A DNA stretch of 64,000 nt from CBDFKQ01 sp965248855 (lineage in GTDB: Bacteria; Bacteroidota; Bacteroidia; Cytophagales; 172606-1). A program made the position numbers and the translations under genes. Below, piece by piece: positions 8,497 to 16,508 of the stretch. The DNA is taken from the NCBI GenBank assembly GCA_965248855.1, contig CBDFKQ010000014.1, positions 186,001 through 250,000 on the forward strand, read 5' to 3'. Numbering within the stretch: the first letter of the stretch is position 1; each line of letters starts with the position of its first letter. The notes under the pieces are model-generated. The model worked only from the letters and a program-made list of their open reading frames with translations. It did not search any database and was not told where the DNA came from.

Positions 8497-9474
8497 TTAT
8501 GCAATTTCAAATCTCTTTTTGATTTTTTTCATATTTGGAAAAATTGTTTCCATTTCCATAGTAATTAAAGGCACATATTTTCCAAGTTCAGAGTTGTAAT
8601 CTAATTCGTCCGCAATACCTATAAAATACTGAATTAAGGAAATTGAACGGGGGAACTTTTCCTTACCTAATACGTTTGCAAAATTGTTAGCTTTATCAAA
8701 AAATGGAGTCAGTATTTTTTTGGAATGTATTTTGGGGTCTTTAACCAAAAGTTCGAAAAAAGAAAATAAATTTTCTGAAAACCTTGATGAATCTTTAGGT
8801 TTTAGCTCATCGGGAACATTTGGGTTATTCAAAAAATCATTGGTTTTGTCAAGAATAAATTTTTTGGTATTTATTTCTGGCCATGTATGTTCCGTTATGT
8901 GCAAATTTATTTGTTTAGCTCCACTAACAATCATATCAAGTTGTTCAACAGAGGATTTCAATTGAGCAGCAACCCTCAAAAGTTTCCAATCAATGTCATT
9001 TGTCTTATATACTAATGAGTGTGTCGAAACACTCCAAGCATGTTCAAACGCAGTTTTAATTTGAATTTCAAAATTAATTTTGGATATATCATTAGCCTCT
9101 CCACTTTGTTTCAAATTACCAATAAATCTTGTGTTGTCAAATCGAAAAACGTCAGGTGCTTTCATTGTTCCTCCTCGTTTCTTTAATATAACTTGCTTGA
9201 AAGTTGATTTCAAAAAAGTCAGAACCTCCCTTTCTCTATTTAAACTAGGAATTATAATAGTACAAGCATAAAAATCTTCAATATCTGACCACTTTTTGAA
9301 TCTCCCCGTTTCAATTTTTTCAGATAAAGAATCAATTGTTTTAATCCTATCAGTAAATGCAAAACCCTTATTGGAAGAATAATTAAATAAAATATTTCTA
9401 ACACTATCGTGTAGAATCTTAATGAATGGAAACTTTATTTCAAATTCTTGTTTAATTGATGGAGCGACAATCAT
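8497..9474 (-). CDS. RelA/SpoT-domain protein (possible ToxSAS-like nucleotide pyrophosphokinase)
   Basis: In this 325-residue protein, residues 42-78 (DRIKTIDSLSEKI then WSDIEDFYACTIII) and 134-157 (FEIQIKTAFEHAWSV through THSLVYK) match the (p)ppGpp synthetase domain. Asp67 and Glu136 correspond to the two magnesium ligands. The arginine usual after the aspartate (AIR) is replaced (ACT), and the usual Y-SLH motif is not evident, so the nucleotide acceptor may differ. There is no hydrolase, TGS or ACT domain. The C-terminal half is helical and unassigned. The start is one base after the upstream DUF262 stop, implying translational coupling. By analogy with toxic small alarmone synthetases it could be a toxin or phage-defence effector; the sequence does not prove this. 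Confidence 0.8.
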   Translation of the reverse strand: MIVAPSIKQEFEIKFPFIKILHDSVRNILFNYSSNKGFAFTDRIKTIDSLSEKIETGRFKKWSDIEDFYACTIIIPSLNREREVLTFLKSTFKQVILKKRGGTMKAPDVFRFDNTRFIGNLKQSGEANDISKINFEIQIKTAFEHAWSVSTHSLVYKTNDIDWKLLRVAAQLKSSVEQLDMIVSGAKQINLHITEHTWPEINTKKFILDKTNDFLNNPNVPDELKPKDSSRFSENLFSFFELLVKDPKIHSKKILTPFFDKANNFANVLGKEKFPRSISLIQYFIGIADELDYNSELGKYVPLITMEMETIFPNMKKIKKRFEIA

Positions 9475-9475
9475 A

Positions 9476-10504
9476 TTATGACGTTATAAATGATTGAAGA
9501 ATTCTTACTCGGTCTTTACGAGCTGATGTTCTATTTGTTGCAGCTCTTGCATTTTGATAGTAATTTTCAATATCAGGATTCGCAAGTCTAGATTCTTCAC
9601 TATCAACTAATTTGATAAATTCTCGTAATTTATCAAGATAATCTTGAGGTGAAATGCTTATTCCATTTTTTATATTTGAACTTAATGCTCCAACTAATGA
9701 GTAGTAATCAGCTTGATTTGATAATCTTGAATTTTTAATTGTATTTTCTCCATCAAGATTTATGACCTGATATATTGTTTCAATCGTGCTTAAGAATAAT
9801 GCCTTAACAGTTTCCATTTCTGGCCATTCAGTATCCCTATTATTAAAAGCAATATCTAATTCATCACTATTATATCCTTTTGGCCCTTCTTCAATCATTA
9901 ATAGTATTTGTGCAAACAACTCAACATCCTTCATTTGTTTTCTTGATTGTTGGGCAATACGAGGTATTGAATAATTAAACTTATCATTTACGATATCAGT
10001 AATTTCTTCAATAGTAGATATAAATACGCCTGAATATTTTGCATGTCTAAGTTCTTGTGAGGTTAATCGTGCTACGTTTCGATTGATTCTATCAAAAATA
10101 TTATTAATAATATTTTCATCACTTGTTGGTAAATACTCCACCAAAAAACTATAATTCCAAAATTTTATTTTGAAATCTTTGTCAATTTCATCAAAGTATT
10201 TACCCCTTAACTCACTTAATAAAGCCTTTTCAGACACCGGAAAATCGTTATCTACAAAATCAAAAATCGTTGATAATCGTTGTTTCCCATCAACAACATT
10301 GTATTTTGCAATTCCATCTTGGTTTATTTCCTCGTACATGAAAAGAGCAGGTGCTGGATAGTTCAATAGTAAAGTATCAATAAAAAAATCTTTGAATTCT
10401 TGATTCCAAACACTTCTCCTTTGGTATGGAGGGTTAAGATTTAAAAGTTCTCTTTTGTATATATCATAAAACCAGCTTACTGTTTGGAAATTTTGTCTTC
10501 TCAT
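9476..10504 (-). CDS. DUF262 (GmrSD N-terminal / ParB-like) protein
   Basis: The N-terminus has the DUF262 hallmarks: NPPYQRRSVWNQEFKDFFID at 24-43 and the ParB/Srx-type DGKQRLSTIFDF at 72-83. The rest of the 342 residues is helical, and the HNH-type DUF1524 domain that completes GmrSD type IV restriction enzymes is not seen. DUF262 proteins occur widely in restriction and phage-defence loci, where the DGQR motif is thought to hydrolyse nucleotides or act as a nuclease. It is first in a minus-strand operon with the RelA/SpoT-domain gene (1-nt gap) and a frameshifted third gene. Its partner choice and the neighbouring BRO-N gene suggest an accessory defence or toxin-antitoxin role (inference). 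Confidence 0.85.
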   Translation of the reverse strand: MRRQNFQTVSWFYDIYKRELLNLNPPYQRRSVWNQEFKDFFIDTLLLNYPAPALFMYEEINQDGIAKYNVVDGKQRLSTIFDFVDNDFPVSEKALLSELRGKYFDEIDKDFKIKFWNYSFLVEYLPTSDENIINNIFDRINRNVARLTSQELRHAKYSGVFISTIEEITDIVNDKFNYSIPRIAQQSRKQMKDVELFAQILLMIEEGPKGYNSDELDIAFNNRDTEWPEMETVKALFLSTIETIYQVINLDGENTIKNSRLSNQADYYSLVGALSSNIKNGISISPQDYLDKLREFIKLVDSEESRLANPDIENYYQNARAATNRTSARKDRVRILQSFITS

Positions 10505-10799
10505 TTTAATTATTAATTTTTGATTGTAAAGTTGCCCATTAGTCCCAATATTCTTGTTGCCAAATTATTAAATAGCAACAGATTTATATACTTTTCGTAA
10601 TTAATTTTTTTTATAAATTAATTACTTTAGCTCTTTATTATTTTAACCAAGTTTTGTAAGGCTCCGCATAAAAGTAGGAATTCATTCTGTTAAGTTTAAA
10701 TTATTCTCCTATAAATCAAAACAAAAATGCCACATCCAAGAATTTTTTAAATTTGTTTTAATTGATACAAATGCGTCTGAACTATGATTTTTTAAGGTT
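10505..10799. other. Intergenic leader of the DUF262 operon
   Basis: This AT-rich stretch must hold the promoter of the minus-strand DUF262 operon, but no clean TAnnTTTG box with a spaced TTG is seen on that strand. No RNA gene or strong hairpin is apparent. The valS-like duplication begins at its right edge. Confidence 0.5.
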
Positions 10800-11083
10800 A
10801 AATGATTAAATACAAATATTCCAAATCCCTAGAAGCACAATTTTGAATAAAAAAAATCAAATGAATCATAGTTCATACTACTAATCTGCAATTCAAAAAT
10901 AATGCAACCGCTTTACAAATATTTTTTAAATTACATTAAGAAATTCTTTTTCCATTGGCTATTAAGGCATTAAAATTATATTTGCAGCCCAAAGAATTGA
11001 ATTGATAAAATTGAATTATGAGTACTGAAATATCCAAAACCTACGATCCATTGAGAAAGGCAATATTAATTTTTAGTAAATAA
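10800..11083 (+). pseudogene. Decayed copy of the valS promoter region and first codons
   Basis: This segment repeats, with many small differences, the sequence just upstream of and into valS (12060-12333). Shared blocks include ACATTAAGAAATTCTTTTT, ATTGGCTATTAA and AAAATTATATTTG, and then the ATG at 11018 followed by ten more matching codons (MSTEISKTYDP). After that the frame reads ten unrelated codons and stops at 11081-11083. It is a truncated valS start left outside the intact gene, with the BRO-N gene now lying between the two copies. Confidence 0.85.
10954..10984 (+). promoter_or_regulatory. Duplicated valS-type promoter upstream of the BRO-N gene
   Basis: ATTG at 10954-10957 and TATATTTG at 10977-10984 are separated by 19 nt, the same elements and spacing as at the intact valS. 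It lies about 145 nt before the BRO-N start, so that gene may be transcribed from this captured promoter. Confidence 0.55.
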
Positions 11084-11129
11084 TATATTATCACATATCA
11101 AGATAAATGCGCATTGTAAACTTACAATT

Positions 11130-11999
11130 ATGAAACAAGAAAATGCCATACAAATATTTGAGGATAGAAAGATAAGAACCCTTTGGGATGGTGAAAAGGG
11201 GAAATGGTTTATTTCAATTATTGACGTCATTCAAGTATTAACAAAGAGTGACAGGCCTAGAAAATATTGGAGCGATCTCAAAGCAAAACTTTTAAAAGAA
11301 GGTAGTGAGTTGTCCGAAAAAATCGGACAACTGAAAATGCAATCTGAGGATGGAAAATTTTACAAAACAGACGTTGCAGATACCGAACAATTGTTTAGGT
11401 TAATTCAATCTATCCCCTCTCCAAAAGCAGAACCCTTCAAACTTTGGTTAGCACAAATTGCCAATGATAGATTGGATGAAATGCAAGATCCGGAACTAAG
11501 CATTGACAGGGCATTAGATCAATATCTGAAACTCGGCTATTCGGAAAACTGGATTAATCAACGGCTGAAAAGTATAGAAATAAGAAAAGAACTTACCAAC
11601 GAATGGAAAAGTAAGGGATTAGAACAGGGGCAACAATTTGCAACGCTTACCGATATTATTACTAAAGCATGGGCAGGAAAGACCACCAAAGAATATAAGG
11701 TATTCAAAGGCTTGAAAAAAGAAAACCTAAGAGACAATATGACCAATACCGAATTGATTTTAAATATGCTTGCTGAAGCTTCTACAAAAGACATTTCACA
11801 AGCTGTTAATCCCAAAAATTTTGAGGAAAGTAAAAAAGTGGCACATCAAGGTGGAAATGTTGCAAATGTTGCGTTGAAAGAGTTGGAAGCCAAAACGGGC
11901 AAAAAAGTAGTATCTGAATTAAACGCCAAAACCGTATTGAACGAAAAACAACTTGAATCTCCCAAAATAAAGTTGGCGTCAAAGAAGAAAAATAGATGA
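11130..11999 (+). CDS. BRO-N domain (phage antirepressor-like) protein
   Basis: The 289-residue protein begins IQIFEDRKIRTLWDGEKGKW and continues through FISIIDVIQVLTKSDRPRKYW, TDVADTEQLFRLIQSIPSPKAEPFKLWLA and NDRLDEMQDPELSI. This is the widespread bacterial BRO-N family, seen often in mobile or accessory regions of Bacteroidota. BRO-N domains bind DNA in phage antirepressors; the role of these stand-alone chromosomal copies is not established. The second half (TNEWKSKGLEQGQQFATLTDIITKAW onward) is the conserved family tail, ending in a lysine-rich segment. It is inserted between two copies of the valS 5' region, so it was probably gained with the valS rearrangement. Confidence 0.88.
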   Translation: MKQENAIQIFEDRKIRTLWDGEKGKWFISIIDVIQVLTKSDRPRKYWSDLKAKLLKEGSELSEKIGQLKMQSEDGKFYKTDVADTEQLFRLIQSIPSPKAEPFKLWLAQIANDRLDEMQDPELSIDRALDQYLKLGYSENWINQRLKSIEIRKELTNEWKSKGLEQGQQFATLTDIITKAWAGKTTKEYKVFKGLKKENLRDNMTNTELILNMLAEASTKDISQAVNPKNFEESKKVAHQGGNVANVALKELEAKTGKKVVSELNAKTVLNEKQLESPKIKLASKKKNR

Positions 12000-12059
12000 C
12001 AAAACAAGACTTAACAGCACAAAAAGTATCTTAATCATGATTTTCATGATTAATGATGG

Positions 12060-12333
12060 CCCTGATTAAATAAAATACAAAATATTCCGAATTCCTAGAA
12101 GTAAAATCTAAAAATTAATGATAAAAATCAAACGAATAATGGTTTAGACTACCAATTTGTAATATAAAATATTCAACCACTTTTAAAGACATTATTTTTT
12201 TAAGTTACATTAAGAAATTCTTTTTCTCATTGGCTATTAATGCATTAAAATTATATTTGCTCCCCGAAAGAAAATGAATTGTTAAAAATACTGAAATGAG
12301 TACTGAAATATCCAAAACCTACGACCCGGCACA
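12060..12333 (+). repeat. Intact-copy partner of the valS 5' duplication
   Basis: This is the upstream region and first 12 or so codons of intact valS, homologous to 10800-11050. Similarity begins near the GATTAAATA block and runs through the promoter into codon 11 (MSTEISKTYDP). Confidence 0.85.
12229..12259 (+). promoter_or_regulatory. valS promoter
   Basis: ATTG at 12229-12232 and TATATTTG at 12252-12259 are 19 nt apart, matching the Bacteroidota housekeeping sigma consensus (TTG, about 19-20 nt, TAnnTTTG). Transcription should start near 12265, about 30 nt before the valS ATG at 12296. Confidence 0.7.
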
Positions 12334-14950
12334 ATCAGAAGATAAATGGTATAAATACTGGTTAGATAATAAATTTTTTACTGCAAAAGCCGATCCTCTA
12401 AAAGAACCATATACTATAGTAATTCCTCCTCCCAACGTTACAGGCGTGTTACACATGGGCCACATGCTCAATAATACCATTCAGGATATACTTATTCGGC
12501 GTGCAAGAATGCAGGGGAAAGAAGCATGTTGGGTGGCAGGTACTGATCATGCATCCATTGCCACTGAAGCAAAAGTGGTTGCGATGCTTAATGAAAAAGG
12601 TATCGACAAAAAGAATTTAAGTCGCGATGAATTTTTAAACCATGCTTGGGATTGGAAAAATAAATATGGTGGAATTATTCTTGAGCAATTAAAAAAATTA
12701 GGTTGTTCCTGCGATTGGGACAGGACGAGGTTTACAATGGAAGAAAGTTTATCGGAAGCTGTAATTAAAGTTTTTGTCGACCTTTATAATAAAGGCCATA
12801 TTTATAGAGGTGTGCGAATGGTTAACTGGGATCCGAAAGGCAAAACTGCCCTATCCGATGAGGAGGTAATTCATAAAGAAATCCCTTCAAAATTATATTA
12901 TATTAAATACAAAGTAGTCGGAGAAAATGATTTTATTACTGTAGCAACTACCCGCCCTGAAACTATAATGGCTGATATGGCTATATGTGTTAACCCGGAT
13001 GACGAAAGATATTTTCATTTACATGGAAAAAAGGTTATTGTCCCCTTAATAAATCGTGAAATACCTGTTATTACTGATGATTATGTAACTGCAGACTTTG
13101 GTACCGGTTGCCTGAAAATAACGCCGGCTCACGATATTAATGATTATGAAATTGGTTTAAAACATAAGTTGGAAGTACTTGATATTTTAGCAGATGATGG
13201 AAAACTAAATGAAAAAGCGCAAATATTAATTGGAGAAGACAGGTTTATAGCCCGAAAGAAAATAACTAAAATGCTTGAAGAAGTTGGCCTTTTAGAAAAA
13301 GTAGAAGACTATAAAAGCAATGTTGGTTATTCTGAAAGAAACCCTGATACAGTAATTGAACCCCGTATTTCCATGCAGTGGTGGATGAAAATGAAGCATC
13401 TTTCTAAGCCTGCACTGGATAATGTGATGAATGATGAAATTTTATTTCATCCTTCCAAATTCAAAAACATGTACAGAAGCTGGATGGAAAATGTAAAAGA
13501 TTGGTGTATTTCCCGCCAGCTTTGGTGGGGGCAACAAATACCTGCATATTATTTACCAAATGGAGAGTTTATAGTAGCTGAAAATATTGAAATGGCATTA
13601 GAATTAGCTAAAGAAAAATTAAAAAATAATTCTTTAACAATTTTTGATTTAAAGCAGGATGAAGACGTTGTTGATACCTGGTTTTCATCGTGGCTCTGGC
13701 CAATTTCTGTTTTTGATGGTTTTAAAGACCCAAATAATAAGGATATAAAATATTTTTATCCAACCGATACCCTTGTTACAGCCCCCGAAATTATTTTCTT
13801 CTGGGTTGCCAGAATGATAATGGCAGGTTATGAATATAGGAATGAAAAGCCGTTTAAAAATGTTTATTTCACCGGTATAGTGAGAGATAAGCAGGGAAGA
13901 AAAATGTCAAAATCATTAGGTAATTCGCCTGACCCAATTGATTTAATGAAAATTTATGGAGCTGATGGTGTGCGCTCCGGCATGTTATTCAGTTCGCAGG
14001 CAGGTAATGATTTAATGTTTGACGAGAAACTTTGTGAACAAGGTCGCAATTTTTCAAATAAAATTTGGAATGCTTTCAGATTAATAAAAGGTTGGGAAAC
14101 AATTGATTCAGAAGAAATCAGTAAAGAAGAAAGAGATAGCAACCAACTTTCATTTGAATGGTTTGAATCTAAATTCAATCAATCTTTAAATGAAATTGAT
14201 GAACATTTTTCAAAATTTCGCATTTCTGATGCTTTGCTTAGTTTGTATAATTTGGTATGGGGAGATTTTTGTGCCTGGTATTTAGAAATGGTAAAACCGG
14301 AATTCGGGAAACCTATTGAAGTGCAAGCTTATAACCAAACTGTAGAATTATTTGAAAAATTAATGAAAGTCCTTCATCCATTTATGCCTTTTATTACTGA
14401 AGAGATTTGGCATCAATTAAAACAAAGAGGTGAAAACGCTACTATTTGTAAAGAAATTTATCCGGAAGCTGATAAATTCAATTTAGAAATTATTGAACAA
14501 GGTAATATATATCAGGAAATTGTTTCTCAAATCAGAAACATCAGGTCTGGCAGAGGATTATCTCCAAAAATTTCACTTCCACTATTTATAAAATCAAATC
14601 AAATTGACATTTATAAAAAATTTGATTTTCTGATCAAAAAATCTGCAAACGTATCCGAAATTAATTTTGTAACTGAAAAAGTACCGAATGCTTTAAGTTT
14701 TTTAATAAAAGCTGAAGAATATTTTATAAAACTGAACGAGGAAATTAATATTGAAGAAGAAATAGAAAAAATCAAAAAAGAACTTGAATATCAAAATGGT
14801 TTTAAAAATTCGGTTTTAAAAAAGTTAGAAAATGAAAAATTTGTTACCAATGCAAAACCTGAAGTAATTGAAATTGAAAGAAAAAAACTTACCGATGCCA
14901 ATTCAAAAATAAAAGCATTGGAGGAGCAATTGTTGGGATTGAGAAAGTGA
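12296..14950 (+). CDS. valS: Valyl-tRNA synthetase
   Basis: A full-length class I synthetase of 884 residues. HIGH is present as HMGH at 53-56 after IPPPNVTG, and KMSKS at 536-540. The editing domain lies between (TTRPETIMADMAICVNPDD), then WFSSWLWP, the anticodon-binding region and a C-terminal coiled-coil arm from about 815. It charges tRNA-Val in the cytoplasm. It is intact, but partial copies of its 5' end (10800-11083) and 3' end (15642-15804) lie on either side, so the gene has been duplicated or replaced by recombination. No plus-strand terminator is obvious directly after it; a hairpin in the gap points the other way. Confidence 0.98.
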   Translation: MSTEISKTYDPAQSEDKWYKYWLDNKFFTAKADPLKEPYTIVIPPPNVTGVLHMGHMLNNTIQDILIRRARMQGKEACWVAGTDHASIATEAKVVAMLNEKGIDKKNLSRDEFLNHAWDWKNKYGGIILEQLKKLGCSCDWDRTRFTMEESLSEAVIKVFVDLYNKGHIYRGVRMVNWDPKGKTALSDEEVIHKEIPSKLYYIKYKVVGENDFITVATTRPETIMADMAICVNPDDERYFHLHGKKVIVPLINREIPVITDDYVTADFGTGCLKITPAHDINDYEIGLKHKLEVLDILADDGKLNEKAQILIGEDRFIARKKITKMLEEVGLLEKVEDYKSNVGYSERNPDTVIEPRISMQWWMKMKHLSKPALDNVMNDEILFHPSKFKNMYRSWMENVKDWCISRQLWWGQQIPAYYLPNGEFIVAENIEMALELAKEKLKNNSLTIFDLKQDEDVVDTWFSSWLWPISVFDGFKDPNNKDIKYFYPTDTLVTAPEIIFFWVARMIMAGYEYRNEKPFKNVYFTGIVRDKQGRKMSKSLGNSPDPIDLMKIYGADGVRSGMLFSSQAGNDLMFDEKLCEQGRNFSNKIWNAFRLIKGWETIDSEEISKEERDSNQLSFEWFESKFNQSLNEIDEHFSKFRISDALLSLYNLVWGDFCAWYLEMVKPEFGKPIEVQAYNQTVELFEKLMKVLHPFMPFITEEIWHQLKQRGENATICKEIYPEADKFNLEIIEQGNIYQEIVSQIRNIRSGRGLSPKISLPLFIKSNQIDIYKKFDFLIKKSANVSEINFVTEKVPNALSFLIKAEEYFIKLNEEINIEEEIEKIKKELEYQNGFKNSVLKKLENEKFVTNAKPEVIEIERKKLTDANSKIKALEEQLLGLRK

Positions 14951-14978
14951 AACTATAGCTTGGGCTATTAAATAGGCC

Positions 14979-15011
14979 AAAAAAGTGTCAGGTTTTTATC
15001 TTACCTGACAC
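14979..15011 (-). terminator. Rho-independent terminator of the small lipoprotein gene
   Basis: Arms GTGTCAGGT (14985-14993) and ACCTGACAC (15003-15011) form a 9-bp stem with a 9-nt loop. On the minus strand it is followed by six T (14984-14979), and it starts 24 nt after the stop of the gene at 15036-15518. Confidence 0.75.
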
Positions 15012-15035
15012 CTACCATTAAGAAAATATCAATTT

Positions 15036-15518
15036 TTATTGATGATCAGTAAAATAAGTACCATTATTCGTTACTTGAGAATACTCAAAATAAGTACTAC
15101 TTAAAGCATTTATTCTCAAAGTTCTTATATCTGTGGGTGAAAAAGTGATTTGTAACTGTGTTTCGTCACCATTTGGAAATTTCCAAGTATAGTTATAAGC
15201 TGTTCCATATTTATCAACGGCAACCAATCTCCCATCAGTATAATACGTTCTGGTATCACTTGAAAGATCTATAACATTAACACTATCCCTTACATAAAAT
15301 TTAGTAATATACCCATTATCATTTTTATAATATCTATTGATCTTCCAGGTTTTGGATGTTAAAAAGTCGATAGTCCTTAACGTTGATGAAGTATTTTTGT
15401 GAGTTTTATGGTTTGTTAATTGAATTTTATCAGGAGTCGCGATAGGTTCCTGATAATTTTTTTGACAGGAAGTAATAAAAATAAAGTTAAGAAGGACAAG
15501 AGTGATTTTTGTTTTCAT
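15036..15518 (-). CDS. Small lipoprotein with lipocalin-like fold, function unknown
   Basis: The 160-residue protein begins with a lipoprotein signal peptide ending FITSC (Cys18). The mature part alternates short beta strands (TWKINRYYKNDNGY, RTYYTDGRLVAVDKYGT, YTWKFPNGDETQLQITFS), as in the lipocalin-like lipoproteins common in Bacteroidota. I do not recognise a specific family. It lies between intact valS and a decayed copy of the valS 3' end, so it may be cargo of the rearrangement. Its own terminator follows it. Membrane anchoring is likely, function unknown. Confidence 0.75.
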   Translation of the reverse strand: MKTKITLVLLNFIFITSCQKNYQEPIATPDKIQLTNHKTHKNTSSTLRTIDFLTSKTWKINRYYKNDNGYITKFYVRDSVNVIDLSSDTRTYYTDGRLVAVDKYGTAYNYTWKFPNGDETQLQITFSPTDIRTLRINALSSTYFEYSQVTNNGTYFTDHQ

Positions 15519-15641
15519 GTTTTTTTAGTTTAATTGAAAAATATGTTTTATAAAATTGATATATATACAAGACGACAGAATTTAAAAACGTGACAAAATA
15601 TTTTTTTAAAACATTCTTATAACTTCGTTTTTTCATAAAAT

Positions 15642-15804
15642 TGGAAAAATATTTCTCATTATACTGAATGAAGAAGTTAATATAAATGAAAAATTTGTTA
15701 CCAATGCAAAACCCGAAGTAATTGAAAACGAAAGAAAAAAACTTGCCGATGCCAATTCAAAAATAAAAGCATTGGAAGAACAATTGTTGGGATTGAAAGG
15801 GTGA
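15642..15804 (+). pseudogene. Decayed copy of the valS 3' end
   Basis: Translation in the valS-like frame gives LNEEVNINEKF then VTNAKPEVIENERKKL and ADANSKIKALEEQLLGLKG before a stop at 15802-15804. The intact valS tail reads LNEEINI, then a longer coiled-coil segment, then NEKFVTNAKPEVIE and so on to GLRK. The copy therefore lost about 26 codons internally and shows a frame break before 15661. It is clearly derived from a valS gene but cannot encode a product. Confidence 0.9.
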
Positions 15805-15829
15805 TTTTAAAGATTTTAGATCTTTAAAA
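15805..15829 (+). terminator. Hairpin after the valS 3' remnant
   Basis: TTTTAAAGAT (15805-15814) and ATCTTTAAAA (15820-15829) pair perfectly around 5 nt, starting right after the remnant stop codon. It may be the original valS terminator left with the remnant. The following T content is weak. Confidence 0.45.
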
Positions 15830-15939
15830 CTATTTAAATGGTTATTACACAAGAAAAAATGTATTAACATACTACTTTCAGAAGGAAGAATGAATTAAAA
15901 TGTGAATCTAAATTATATCATTAACATCCGGAGTAATCA

Positions 15940-16500
15940 TTACAGTTTGATTTTATCCTGAGATTTTTCTTCAGAAAGTATAAATTGTGCATCATATAAA
16001 ACGCTATCTAATTCATTAGCCGATGAGATTAACATATTGAGCACATCTTCTTCCAAATTACTTGATTTTGTATATTGTATTATTTTAATCAAACCTAAAA
16101 CACGAGCTAATGGTGCACGGGTTTTGTGTGCATTTAAAAAAGCAAATTGTAAGATTTTTGAGTTTTGTTTCTGGAGATCCGATGTCCTTTTTTGTACTTC
16201 ATTCTGCAAATTAACATTGAATTCGTTTAAAATTTGATGTGCCTTGTCAAGTTCATCCAGAGCAACAGTTAAATCATATCTGCTACTCTCCAAATCCATA
16301 GCATATGCTTCCGTCAACCGATTTTGCATTTGAAGCATGGTTCCCTGAGTGCTTATTTCTTCAATTTTATCATCAATTTCTTTGTCTTTCTCTAAAAATC
16401 GTTTTTGTAATTGGGTATATTTCAAGTAATAATAAACTATGCCACCTAAAAGCAAAATAATTAAAAATAATAATAAAATATTTAGTGCATAATGAAACAT
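15940..16500 (-). CDS. Membrane protein with coiled coil and histidine-kinase DHp-like domain, no ATPase domain
   Basis: One transmembrane helix (about 5-27) is followed by a long coiled coil (about 28-115) and then QNSKILQFAFLNAHKTRAPLARVLGL, which matches the phospho-acceptor helix of Bacteroidota sensor kinases, with His125 in place. At 186 residues the protein ends after the second DHp helix, so the HATPase_c domain is absent. It could receive phosphate from another kinase, act as a dimerising partner, or be a shortened kinase. It starts 8 nt after the preceding minus-strand gene, so the two form an operon. Function is inferred from motif only. Confidence 0.65.
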   Translation of the reverse strand: MFHYALNILLLFLIILLLGGIVYYYLKYTQLQKRFLEKDKEIDDKIEEISTQGTMLQMQNRLTEAYAMDLESSRYDLTVALDELDKAHQILNEFNVNLQNEVQKRTSDLQKQNSKILQFAFLNAHKTRAPLARVLGLIKIIQYTKSSNLEEDVLNMLISSANELDSVLYDAQFILSEEKSQDKIKL

Positions 16501-16508
16501 ATTTCAAA

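Larger units (their letters stand above)
15519..15939. other. Intergenic region with valS 3' remnant
   Basis: The left part holds the AT-rich leader of the lipoprotein gene, with no recognisable promoter box. From about 15642 it contains the valS tail remnant and then a hairpin. Nothing else is seen up to the end of the DHp gene. Confidence 0.6.

Noticed and set aside
11018..11083. The 21-codon frame after the duplicated valS promoter as a functional leader peptide
   Set aside because: It is explained by the duplicated valS start running into unrelated sequence; no attenuator or codon bias is seen.
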